This document shows positions 1-5,721 of a stretch of 7,032 nt of DNA, piece by piece. Under the pieces are notes generated by a model, which made no database searches, had not been told where the DNA came from, and saw nothing but the letters and a program-made list of their open reading frames with translations. The first letter of the stretch is position 1; the number at the start of each line of letters is the position of its first letter. The stretch lies in contig JAOTVO010000135.1 in assembly GCA_029863355.1 (NCBI GenBank), positions 1 through 7,032 on the forward strand, read 5' to 3'. Both the position numbers and the translations under genes were made by a program. Origin of the DNA: Candidatus Krumholzibacteriia bacterium. Lineage in GTDB: Bacteria; Krumholzibacteriota; Krumholzibacteria; WVZY01; JAKEHA01.

Positions 1-323
1 AGCTCCTGGGCGAGCTGCAGGAGCGGCTGGAGCTGGCCGGCGTGCTGGTGACCGAGGCGCGCCTGTCGCACCTCGCCTACGCGCCCGAGATCGCGAGCGA
101 GATGCTGCGGCGGCAGCAGGCGACTGCGGTCGTAGCGGCGCGGTTCAAGATCGTCGAGGGCGCCGTCGGCATGGTCGAGCACGCGCTCGCAGAGCTCAAC
201 CGGAAGAACCTGGTGCACCTCGACGATGAGCGCAAAGCCACGATGGTCAGCAACCTGCTCGTCGTCCTGTGCAGCGAGAGCGCGGCCACGCCGGTGGTGA
301 ACACGGGAACCCTCTACCAGTGA
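1..323 (+). CDS. SPFH/band-7 domain protein, C-terminal part (5' end outside window)
   Basis: The reading frame is open from the left edge (first full codon at position 3) and stops with TGA at 321-323, so about 106 C-terminal residues are seen. They include a helical stretch ([20 protein letters not shown]), then [20 protein letters not shown], and the ending [10 protein letters not shown]...VVNTGTLYQ. From memory of the family, this matches a class of roughly 290-residue stomatin/prohibitin-like proteins that have an N-terminal membrane segment followed by an SPFH domain. The visible part covers the end of the SPFH domain and the oligomerising helices; the membrane anchor is off the window. 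Such proteins form membrane-attached ring or scaffold assemblies, but the role of this subclass is not known. The downstream Arc-like gene begins 38 bases after the stop and is probably co-transcribed. A GTG at 42 could be mistaken for a start, but homologous residues continue upstream of it. Confidence 0.85.
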   Translation, partial: LLGELQERLELAGVLVTEARLSHLAYAPEIASEMLRRQQATAVVAARFKIVEGAVGMVEHALAELNRKNLVHLDDERKATMVSNLLVVLCSESAATPVVNTGTLYQ

Positions 324-346
324 TTCCCCGGCGGGCATGCGGAGGC

Positions 347-353
347 GGGAGGT
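347..353 (+). promoter_or_regulatory. Ribosome binding site of the Arc-like gene
   Basis: GGGAGGT lies 8 bases before the ATG at 362 and is a strong Shine-Dalgarno match. It fixes that ATG as the start rather than the overlapping longer frames. Confidence 0.7.
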
Positions 354-361
354 AGAGCGAC

Positions 362-559
362 ATGGCCGAACGGAAACCGTTCCTCCTGCGCATCGACGAG
401 GCGCTCCTTGCGGAGATCAAGCGCTGGGCCGCGGTCGAGCTACGCAGCGTCAACGGCCAGATCGAGTTCATCCTGCGCCGCGCGGTGGACGAGCGTTTCC
501 GCGACCGGCGCGAGCCACGGCAAAATGGCGGCGGCACCCCCGGCGGTACCGCCGCCTGA
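362..559 (+). CDS. Arc-family ribbon-helix-helix protein
   Basis: A 65-residue basic protein. Residues 4-11 (KPFLLRID) fit the N-terminal beta strand of a ribbon-helix-helix fold. Residues 12-24 (EALLAEIKRWAAV) fit helix 1. The turn and helix 2 follow at about 26-45 (ELRSVNGQIEFILRRAVDER), where the SVNGQIEFILR core is typical of Arc-like proteins. The last ~17 residues (after RFRDR) are Gly/Pro-rich and likely disordered. Arc-type proteins bind DNA as dimers through the beta strand. In the related proteins I recall, this small gene often lies directly behind the SPFH gene, as here. It may regulate its own operon or have another role; no toxin gene is beside it, so a toxin-antitoxin reading is not supported. 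A 14-base palindrome lies at the end of its own coding sequence (541-554). Confidence 0.85.
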   Translation: MAERKPFLLRIDEALLAEIKRWAAVELRSVNGQIEFILRRAVDERFRDRREPRQNGGGTPGGTAA

Positions 560-587
560 CCGCGGGCAGCGAGTGAACGACGCGCAG

Positions 588-603
588 AGCCCCCGGCGGG
601 GCT
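588..603 (+). terminator. GC hairpin, possible terminator of the SPFH-Arc unit
   Basis: AGCCCC (588-593) pairs perfectly with GGGGCT (598-603) around a CGGC loop. It sits 29 bases after the Arc-like stop and before the promoter-like element of the next gene, where a terminator would be expected. There is no T-tract after it, so an intrinsic terminator is only a possibility. Confidence 0.3.
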
Positions 604-622
604 GGCTCCGGCCGCGCGCGTG

Positions 623-631
623 TGGTACGAT
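623..631 (+). promoter_or_regulatory. Extended -10 promoter-like element before the aminopeptidase gene
   Basis: TGGTACGAT fits TG-n-TACGAT, an extended -10 element. It is in the only stretch between the two genes (560-650) with some A/T richness. No convincing -35 hexamer is seen 16-18 bases upstream. Transcription would start near 638, leaving a leader of only about a dozen bases before the ATG at 651. Confidence 0.35.
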
Positions 632-650
632 CAATTCTCCCCTGCAGCCC

Positions 651-2705
651 ATGAAACGGACCTTCTTGCGCAGCCATTGCCTCTTCGCCTTCCTCGCCGT
701 CTGGCTCGGCGCCGCCACGGCGGCCCGCGCGCAGGAGGAGGGGCTCGGCTTGCTCCAGCAAGGCGGCGAGATCTGCGCGCGGGGCAAGGCCGAGCGCGCC
801 GCACGCCTCTCGGCGCGTGGCTCGCTGGAGCCCGCCTCGAGGGCCAGCGCCAACTTCGACGCCACCTACTACGACCTCGACCTCGACCTCGATTTCACCG
901 CCGAGGCCATCTCCGGCGTGGTGCGCGTCGAGGGCCGCGTGGTGGACTCGCCCCTGCAGACCCTCGCCCTCGATTTCTCCAACACGATGTCGGTGTCCAG
1001 CGTGGAAGACGGAGGCGGGATGCCGCTCACCTTCTCCCACGTGGGTGACGTTCTCTCTATTACACTGCCCGCCGCCGCGCCGGTGGGCGCGAGTGTGGTC
1101 GCGGTGATCACCTACAGCGGCGTGCCGGTGCCCGTGGACCTCGGCGGCTTCGAGTTCGACCTCGTGAGAAGGGGGGGAGGGTGGATGGGCCCGCAGATCG
1201 CGTGGTCGCTCTCGGAGCCGTACGCGGCGCGCACGTGGTGGCCGTGCAAGGACCATCCGTCGGACAAGGCCGACTCCCTGCGCGTATCCATCACCGTGCC
1301 CGACACGATGACGGCGGCCTCGCAGGGCACGCTCGTATCGGTGATCGCCGCGGGCGGGCGCACGACCTACGAGTGGCGTTCGCCCTCGCCGATCGCCACC
1401 TACCTGGTCTCCGTGGCGGCGAGCGCGTACGTGCGCTACGACTCGACGTACGTACGCTCGAGCGCGCTGGCGTCCGAGTTCGGCGGCCCGCTCACGTTGC
1501 CCATCGTTCACTACCGCTACCAAGACGACAACCCCAGCCTGCCGTCGGGCTGGGCGGCCGTGGTCGACGTGCTCGCCGTGCAGGAGGAGTGGTTCGGCCC
1601 CTACCCCTTCCCCGCCGAGAAATACGGCCACGCGGAGTTCGAATTCGGGGGTGGGATGGAGCACCAGACGCTGACCTCGCTGGGCCACCCGTCGCTGGGG
1701 GTGGTGGTGCACGAGGCCGCGCACCAGTGGTTCGGCGACGCGGTGACGCTGCGCACGTGGCCGGATCTGTGGCTCAACGAGGGATTCGCCACCTTCGCCG
1801 AGCTGCTCTACTGGGACATGCGGCGCGCTCAGTATCCCGGCTTCTACGAGATCGATCTCGAGTTCATTGCCGACGTGGCGCGCAACGCCACGGGCACGCT
1901 GGTGCTCGCCGACACCACCAACGTGGACGGCATGTTCGCCTTCTCGCGCGTGTACGCCAAGGGCGCGATGGTGCTGCACATGCTGCGCCAGATGGCGGGC
2001 GATACCGATTTCCGCGCGCTGCTGCGCGCCTACGCGACCAGCCCCGCGCACCGCTACGGCAGCGCGAACACAGCGGAGTTCCAGGCCCTCGCCGAAGCGG
2101 CCACGGGAACGTCGCTGGGAACCTTCTTCTCGCAATGGGTCACCGAGGGAACGGGTTATCCCGCGTATCGCGTGAACGCATACGCGCAGGGCAACACACT
2201 GCACGTTACACTCGAGCAGATCCAGGCGCCCACCGCTTCCAACGTGGATGCCTTCGTCATGCCGGTGACGTTCGCCGTGCAGACGACCGCGGGCGAGGAG
2301 CGCTTCACCGTGCTCAACGACGCGCGCTACCAGACCTACTCGTTTTCGCTGGCGGCGAGGCCGACCGCCGTCGCCTTCGATCCCGACATCGACCTCTTGC
2401 GCAACGAGTTCGTGGACGTGGCCTTCGGTCGCACGCCGACCTTTCCCGTGATCACCGCGCTGGTGCCCAACCCGACGTCCTCGGCGAGCGACCTGCGCTT
2501 CGTGCTCCCCTCCTCCAGCGCCCGCGTGCAGATTCGGCTCTACGACGTGGCGGGTCGGTTCGTGCGCGCGATCGACGCCGGCACCTTCGGATCCGGACCG
2601 CAGAGCGCGCGCATCGACACGCAAGGGCTGGTGAGCGGCGTCTACTTCCTGCACCTGCAGGCGGCGTCGGGCACGGCTAAAGCCAAGCTGGCCGTGGTAC
2701 GCTGA
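651..2705 (+). CDS. Secreted M1-family zinc aminopeptidase with C-terminal FlgD/type IX-like sorting domain
   Basis: A 684-residue protein. Residues 1-27 form a signal peptide (basic MKRTFLR, hydrophobic core, AxA-like ARA before Q28), which is why ATG 651 is chosen over upstream in-frame codons; no clear Shine-Dalgarno precedes it. An M1-type N-terminal beta domain begins near residue 69 and includes RTWWPCKD (194-201). The catalytic domain has GGMEH (334-338), the counterpart of the family's GxMEN exopeptidase motif. It also has HEAAH (354-358) with Glu377 eighteen residues after the second His, giving zinc ligands His354, His358 and Glu377 and catalytic Glu355. The likely catalytic Tyr is Tyr435 in YAKG. 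The usual large C-terminal helical domain is absent; a short beta-like region follows. Residues 606-684 start with PNP, contain LYDVAGR and SGVYFL, and end in KLAVVR, as in FlgD-like/type IX sorting domains. It should remove N-terminal residues from peptides outside the cytoplasm. Confidence 0.93.
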   Translation: MKRTFLRSHCLFAFLAVWLGAATAARAQEEGLGLLQQGGEICARGKAERAARLSARGSLEPASRASANFDATYYDLDLDLDFTAEAISGVVRVEGRVVDSPLQTLALDFSNTMSVSSVEDGGGMPLTFSHVGDVLSITLPAAAPVGASVVAVITYSGVPVPVDLGGFEFDLVRRGGGWMGPQIAWSLSEPYAARTWWPCKDHPSDKADSLRVSITVPDTMTAASQGTLVSVIAAGGRTTYEWRSPSPIATYLVSVAASAYVRYDSTYVRSSALASEFGGPLTLPIVHYRYQDDNPSLPSGWAAVVDVLAVQEEWFGPYPFPAEKYGHAEFEFGGGMEHQTLTSLGHPSLGVVVHEAAHQWFGDAVTLRTWPDLWLNEGFATFAELLYWDMRRAQYPGFYEIDLEFIADVARNATGTLVLADTTNVDGMFAFSRVYAKGAMVLHMLRQMAGDTDFRALLRAYATSPAHRYGSANTAEFQALAEAATGTSLGTFFSQWVTEGTGYPAYRVNAYAQGNTLHVTLEQIQAPTASNVDAFVMPVTFAVQTTAGEERFTVLNDARYQTYSFSLAARPTAVAFDPDIDLLRNEFVDVAFGRTPTFPVITALVPNPTSSASDLRFVLPSSSARVQIRLYDVAGRFVRAIDAGTFGSGPQSARIDTQGLVSGVYFLHLQAASGTAKAKLAVVR

Positions 2706-2713
2706 GTTTGCGC

Positions 2714-2732
2714 CGCGCGAGCGAAGCGCGCG
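2714..2732. terminator. GC hairpin between convergent genes, possible bidirectional terminator
   Basis: CGCGCG at 2714-2719 can pair with CGCGCG at 2727-2732 around a 7-base loop. It fills most of the 30-base gap between the stop of the peptidase gene (2705) and the stop of the GTPase gene (2736 on the other strand). A hairpin between tail-to-tail genes often ends transcription from both sides, but no T-tract follows in either direction and the alternating GC sequence can pair in several registers. Confidence 0.3.
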
Positions 2733-2735
2733 CCG

Positions 2736-3830
2736 TCAAGTGTGCAGCTCCACGACGTCGCCGTCGCTCACCACGTGGTCGCGGCCGACCTGCTGGCCAT
2801 CGAAGCGACCGCTCCCCCAGATGCGCGCGAACTTGAGGGTCTCCGCCATCTCGCGGTGGACCAGGCGCGCCACGTCGTGGACGGTCTGGCCGCGAAACAC
2901 GGTGAAGGGCCGGCTCATGTCGGGCGGGTGACCGGGAATCTTCGTGTACACGCGCACCACGCCGAGGCCGCGAAAGAGCATCGCGCCGATACCCTCCAGC
3001 CCCTCGCCGGTCTTGGCCGAGGCGGCGATGGCGGGGTAGCGCACGTCGAGTAGCTCCTCGAGCGCGGCGATCTCCTCGGGGTCGTGAACCAGGTCGCACT
3101 TGCCGGCGACGAGTAGCGTCGGCAAGCGAATGTGAAAGGGGTCGTCGAGGGCGTCGCCGCCGTCCTCGTTCTCCGCACCCGCGGCCACGGGGACAGCCTG
3201 CGGCTGCGGCGCCTCGCCGAGTGCTTCGAGCGCCGCGAGGCCCGGCGCCAGCGCGCCGCCCCAGTCGTCCGTGAGCGTGATGCGCTTGGCCTCGAGACGC
3301 TCGCGCATCACCGCCACCGCTTCAACGCATCCCGCCACGCTCAGGTCGACGACGAGCAGGGCCGCGCGCGCGCCCTGGAGCGCGTTCGGCATCCACGCTT
3401 CCATGTGCTCGGGCGAGATGGGGGGAAGGTCGACGAGCTGGAACTGCACGTCCCGGTGGAGGAGCATGCCGGGCAGCGGCACCTGCGTGGTGAAGGGATA
3501 GGGGCCGGTTTCCGCGTGTGAACCGGTGAGGCGCACGTGCAGGCTCGACTTGCCCGAGTTGGGCGGCCCCACCAGGGCGACCTGCGCGGCGCCCTCGGGG
3601 CGGATTGTGTGTGTGGGGGCGGTGCGCGCCGCGCCCTTCTTGGGCCCGGCGAGCTCCTCGGTGAGCTCCTTGATCTTGGTCTTGATCTCCGCCTGCAGGT
3701 GCTCGGTGCCCTTGTGCTTAGGCACCGTGCGCAGCATCTCCTGGAGGCACGCCAGGCGCTCGGCAGGATCGCGGGCGCGCTGGAACGCCTCCTTCGCGCG
3801 CTTGTATTCGGGCGAGACGTTGGCCGGCAT
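2736..3830 (-). CDS. DRG/Obg-like GTPase with C-terminal TGS domain
   Basis: A 364-residue protein. Residues 5-62 are charged and helical (PKHKGTEHLQAEIKTKIKEL). The G domain follows, with G1 GPPNSGKS (88-95), G2 around PYPFTT (110-115), G3 as DLPP (134-137), G4 as GKCD (243-246, normally NKxD) and G5 SAKTGEG (271-277). Residues 292-364 are a TGS domain with VYTKIPGHPPD, ARIWGSGRFDGQQVGRDHV and a final DGDVVELHT, close to the TGS of the DRG branch of Obg-like GTPases. Such proteins bind GTP and are generally linked to ribosomes; the function of the bacterial members is poorly known. Residues ~188-235 look like a family-variable Ala/Pro/acidic insert. The start at MPAN is chosen because the recalled family begins this way; GTG directly before it is possible. 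The frame remains open to 4028, but those residues look non-coding and overlap the divergent gene. No strong Shine-Dalgarno is seen. Confidence 0.88.
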   Translation of the reverse strand: MPANVSPEYKRAKEAFQRARDPAERLACLQEMLRTVPKHKGTEHLQAEIKTKIKELTEELAGPKKGAARTAPTHTIRPEGAAQVALVGPPNSGKSSLHVRLTGSHAETGPYPFTTQVPLPGMLLHRDVQFQLVDLPPISPEHMEAWMPNALQGARAALLVVDLSVAGCVEAVAVMRERLEAKRITLTDDWGGALAPGLAALEALGEAPQPQAVPVAAGAENEDGGDALDDPFHIRLPTLLVAGKCDLVHDPEEIAALEELLDVRYPAIAASAKTGEGLEGIGAMLFRGLGVVRVYTKIPGHPPDMSRPFTVFRGQTVHDVARLVHREMAETLKFARIWGSGRFDGQQVGRDHVVSDGDVVELHT

Positions 3831-3861
3831 CACGGGCGCGGCACGCCGGCCGCGCGCGGAT

Positions 3862-3870
3862 AGCATAGCA
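3862..3870 (-). promoter_or_regulatory. Extended -10 promoter-like element of the GTPase gene
   Basis: On the minus strand this reads TGCTATGCT, i.e. TG-n-TATGCT, an extended -10 element in an otherwise very GC-rich region. The expected start would leave a leader of about 25 bases before the ATG at 3830. No clear -35 is seen at the normal distance. Confidence 0.4.
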
Positions 3871-3891
3871 CGATTCCGCTCCCGGCGCCCC

Positions 3892-3926
3892 CGCGAGCTA
3901 TCGCGCGTGAGGCCGCGAGTGCGGCC
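3892..3926. other. Two inverted repeats in the divergent promoter region
   Basis: CGCGA-GCTA-TCGCG (3892-3905) and GGCCGC-GAGT-GCGGCC (3911-3926) are perfect short inverted repeats, 5 bases apart, between the two promoter-like elements of the divergent genes. They could be operators or small hairpins. Such repeats also arise by chance in GC-rich DNA. Confidence 0.3.
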
Positions 3927-3929
3927 GGC

Positions 3930-3959
3930 TTGCGCGGGTCGCCGCGCGCGCGCTAGACT
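3930..3959 (+). promoter_or_regulatory. Promoter-like -35/-10 pair of the nitrilase gene
   Basis: TTGCGC (3930-3935) and TAGACT (3954-3959) are separated by 18 bases and match the housekeeping -35 and -10 boxes in three to four positions each. The predicted start, near 3966, lies just before or inside the ribosome binding site, so the leader would be very short. Confidence 0.4.
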
Positions 3960-3964
3960 GGGGC

Positions 3965-3973
3965 GGGGGAGGA
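3965..3973 (+). promoter_or_regulatory. Ribosome binding site of the nitrilase gene
   Basis: GGGGGAGGA ends 5 bases before the ATG at 3979. It decides the start, although the frame remains open far upstream. Confidence 0.7.
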
Positions 3974-3978
3974 CCGTC

Positions 3979-4797
3979 ATGCGCATCGCACTCGTGCAGC
4001 AAGTCGCCACCGAGGATCGCGAGGGCAACCGCCGGCGCGCGCTCGGTGCCGTCGATCGCGCCGCGGCTGGCGGTGCCGGCGTCGTCTGCTTCGCGGAGCT
4101 CGCCTTCGAGCCGTTCTATCCCCAAGTTCCCGCCACCCCCGACGCCGTCGCGCGCGCCGAGCCGATCCCGGGGCCGACCACCGAACGCTTTGCCCAGAAG
4201 GCCCGCGCGCACGGGATCGTGATCGTGCTCAATCTCTTCGAGCGCGCCGGCGAGCGCACCTACGATTCCTCGCCGGTGATCGATGCCGACGGGTCGATCC
4301 TCGGCGTGACGCGCATGGTGCACATTACGGATTACGCCTGCTTCCACGAGCGCGGCTACTACGCGCCCGGCGATCGCGGCGCGCCCGTGTACGCGACGCG
4401 GCACGGCCGCATCGGCGTGGCCATCTGCTACGACCGCCACTACCCGGAGTACATGCGCGCGCTGGCCCTAGCCGGTGCGGAGGTCGTGGTGGTTCCTCAG
4501 GCGGGGGCGGCCGGGGAATTGCCGGACGGCCTCTACGAGGCCGAGATGCGCGTGGCGGCCTTCCAGAATGGCTACTTCACCGCGCTCTGCAACCGCGTGG
4601 GCAAGGAGCCGAAGCTCGAGTTCGCCGGCGAGTCGTTCGTGTGCGATCCGGCGGGGCGCGTGGTGGCGCGGGCGGGGAGCGGCACCGAGGAGATCCTCAC
4701 CGTGGATCTCGACCTCGCCGAGTGCGAGCGTTCGCACGCCAGAAAGCTGTTCCTCCGCGACCGCCGCCCGGACCTCTACGGCGGCTGGCTGGGATAG
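3979..4797 (+). CDS. Nitrilase-superfamily carbon-nitrogen hydrolase
   Basis: A 272-residue protein, the usual length for single-domain members. It begins MRIALVQQV, the typical first beta strand. The catalytic Glu is Glu40 in CFAELAFEP and the nucleophile is Cys150 in GVAICYDRHYPEYMR. Between them lies VTRMVHITDYACFHERGYYAPGD (split here as VTRMVHITD, 110-118, and FHERGYYAPGD, 122-132), equivalent to the family's YRKxHIPD ... EKxYxxPGD. The usual catalytic Lys aligns with Met113, while the accessory Glu is kept as Glu124. Further matches are VVVPQAG (170-176), EAEMRVAAFQNG and the C-terminal KLFLRDRRPDLY. General motif pattern is closest to N-carbamoylputrescine amidase/beta-ureidopropionase relatives; the enzymes hydrolyse amide or carbamoyl groups in the cytoplasm. 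The exact substrate cannot be given. The next gene starts 7 bases after its stop, so the two are probably co-transcribed. Confidence 0.88.
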   Translation: MRIALVQQVATEDREGNRRRALGAVDRAAAGGAGVVCFAELAFEPFYPQVPATPDAVARAEPIPGPTTERFAQKARAHGIVIVLNLFERAGERTYDSSPVIDADGSILGVTRMVHITDYACFHERGYYAPGDRGAPVYATRHGRIGVAICYDRHYPEYMRALALAGAEVVVVPQAGAAGELPDGLYEAEMRVAAFQNGYFTALCNRVGKEPKLEFAGESFVCDPAGRVVARAGSGTEEILTVDLDLAECERSHARKLFLRDRRPDLYGGWLG

Positions 4798-4804
4798 CCG
4801 CGTC

Positions 4805-5587
4805 GTGCTCGGTTTTCTCAAGAAGCGCAGGCGGCGTGAGTACCAGGCCCGCCCGTTTCCGCCCGCGTGGGAGGAGATCCTGCGCCGCGGCTGGAAGTTC
4901 TACTCGCGCCTGCCGGAGCAAGACCGCCGCGAGCTGCACCGCCACGTCCACGTGTTCCTGGCCGAGAAGCGCTTCGAGGGATGCGACGGGCAGGAGATCA
5001 CCGACGAGGTGCGCCTCGTGGTCGCCGCGCAGGCCTGCCTGCTTCTCCTGCACCGCGAGACCGACTACTTCCCCGAGATGAAAACGGTGATGGTTTACCC
5101 CACGCTCTTCTACGTGGACGACGCCGGCACCGACGAGAGCGGCTGGGTGGTGACCGAGTTCAGCGAGGATCGCTCCGGAGAATCGTGGGACCGCGGCCCG
5201 GTGATCCTCGCCTGGGAGGACGTGGTCAAAGCTGCCACCGGGCAGACGAGGCGGTACAACGTCGTCCTGCACGAGTTCGCCCACCAGATCGACCTCGAGA
5301 ACGGCGAGGTCGACGGCGTGCCACGCCTGGATGGCAAGGAGCGCTACCGCGAGTGGGACGAAGCCTTCACCGCTGCCTACGAGAAACACTGCCGCGAGGT
5401 CGACCGCGGCCTGCGCACGGCGATCGACGACTACGGCGCCGAGGGGCCGAGCGAGTTTTTCGCGGTAGCCGTAGAGACCTTCTTCGAGGACCCCGACCTC
5501 CTCAACCGCAAGTACCCGCGCGTCTACGCGATGCTGCGCCACTACTTCGGACAGGACCCCCTGACCTGGCCCCGCGCCGGCCGGTGA
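4805..5587 (+). CDS. mtfA: MtfA-like zinc-dependent peptidase (M90 family)
   Basis: A 260-residue protein, near the ~265 residues of Escherichia coli MtfA. It starts at GTG 4805, the only suitable codon before the conserved N-terminal part (LGFLKKRRRREY ... FPPAWEEILRR). Residues ~40-60 (DRRELHRHVHVFLAEKRFEG) match the family's early helices. HEFAHQID at 156-163 gives zinc ligands His156 and His160 and catalytic Glu157. Glu217 in SEFFAVAVETFFEDP is the probable third ligand. In E. coli, MtfA has aminopeptidase activity and binds the repressor Mlc, affecting the glucose phosphotransferase gene ptsG. Whether that applies here is unknown, since no Mlc or phosphotransferase gene is nearby. The gene follows the amidohydrolase by 7 bases with only a weak GGGA upstream, so translation may be coupled. 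The protein is cytoplasmic: no signal peptide is seen, only a Lys/Arg-rich cluster at residues 6-11. Confidence 0.92.
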   Translation: MLGFLKKRRRREYQARPFPPAWEEILRRGWKFYSRLPEQDRRELHRHVHVFLAEKRFEGCDGQEITDEVRLVVAAQACLLLLHRETDYFPEMKTVMVYPTLFYVDDAGTDESGWVVTEFSEDRSGESWDRGPVILAWEDVVKAATGQTRRYNVVLHEFAHQIDLENGEVDGVPRLDGKERYREWDEAFTAAYEKHCREVDRGLRTAIDDYGAEGPSEFFAVAVETFFEDPDLLNRKYPRVYAMLRHYFGQDPLTWPRAGR

Positions 5588-5626
5588 TCACGGGATCCCC
5601 CAGCGAGAAGCCACATTCCGCGTGAT
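5587..5626 (+). terminator. Imperfect hairpin after the mtfA-like gene, possible terminator
   Basis: ATCACG-GGA (5587-5595) can pair with TCC-G-CGTGAT (5617-5626), nine pairs with one bulged base and a 21-base loop. It starts at the stop codon and is followed by TTCCC rather than a T-tract. The rest of the gap up to 5721 has no coding signal. A change of unit is expected here, so a terminator is plausible but weakly supported. Confidence 0.2.
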
Positions 5627-5672
5627 TTCCCGACGACGTCTTCGTCTCACCCTTCGACAACACTACGGGTCG

Positions 5673-5715
5673 GGGCCATGGTGGCCCGGGCCGCCCCTCC
5701 GGAGGAGGGAAGGAG
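5673..5715 (+). promoter_or_regulatory. Leader of the repeat-protein gene: two small hairpins and ribosome binding site
   Basis: AAGGAG at 5710-5715 lies 6 bases before the ATG at 5722 and is a good Shine-Dalgarno site. Just upstream, GGGCCA (5673-5678) pairs with TGGCCC (5682-5687) around a TGG loop. CCCTCC (5695-5700) pairs with GGAGGG (5704-5709) around GGA and abuts the Shine-Dalgarno. The second hairpin could reduce ribosome access or simply be chance in GC-rich sequence. I see no convincing promoter hexamers for this gene. Confidence 0.4.
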
Positions 5716-5721
5716 CACACG

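Noticed and set aside
362..559. Antitoxin of a toxin-antitoxin pair
   Set aside because: The ribbon-helix-helix fold is common in antitoxins, but the neighbours are an SPFH membrane protein and a peptidase, and no small toxin gene is adjacent.
873..896. Short tandem GACCTC repeat (three copies plus a near copy)
   Set aside because: It encodes an alternating Asp-Leu strand (YDLDLDLDF) that is ordinary for the first strand of M1 peptidases.
1427..1458. Two near-identical 11-base copies, GTACGTGCGCT and GTACGTACGCT, 21 bases apart
   Set aside because: They encode YVR twice within the peptidase in the same frame; no sign of function as DNA.
468..2654. 728-codon open frame on the minus strand opposite the aminopeptidase gene
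   Set aside because: Its translation is rich in Arg, His, Gly and Val with no recognisable domain, as expected from the antisense of GC-rich codons. The plus-strand frame carries a complete M1 active site and signal peptide.
1181..2680. 499-codon plus-strand frame overlapping the aminopeptidase gene
   Set aside because: Arg/Gly/Ala-rich shadow in another frame with no domain; the long open length follows from high GC.
3526..3978. Upstream extension of the nitrilase frame, adding about 150 residues
   Set aside because: It runs antisense through the N-terminal part of the GTPase gene, is Arg-rich, and the strong ribosome binding site at 3965-3973 with the typical MRIALVQ start supports ATG 3979.
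3831..4028. Upstream extension of the GTPase frame, adding 66 residues
   Set aside because: The extra residues are Arg/Ser-rich and overlap the start of the divergent gene; the family-like start MPAN lies at 3830.
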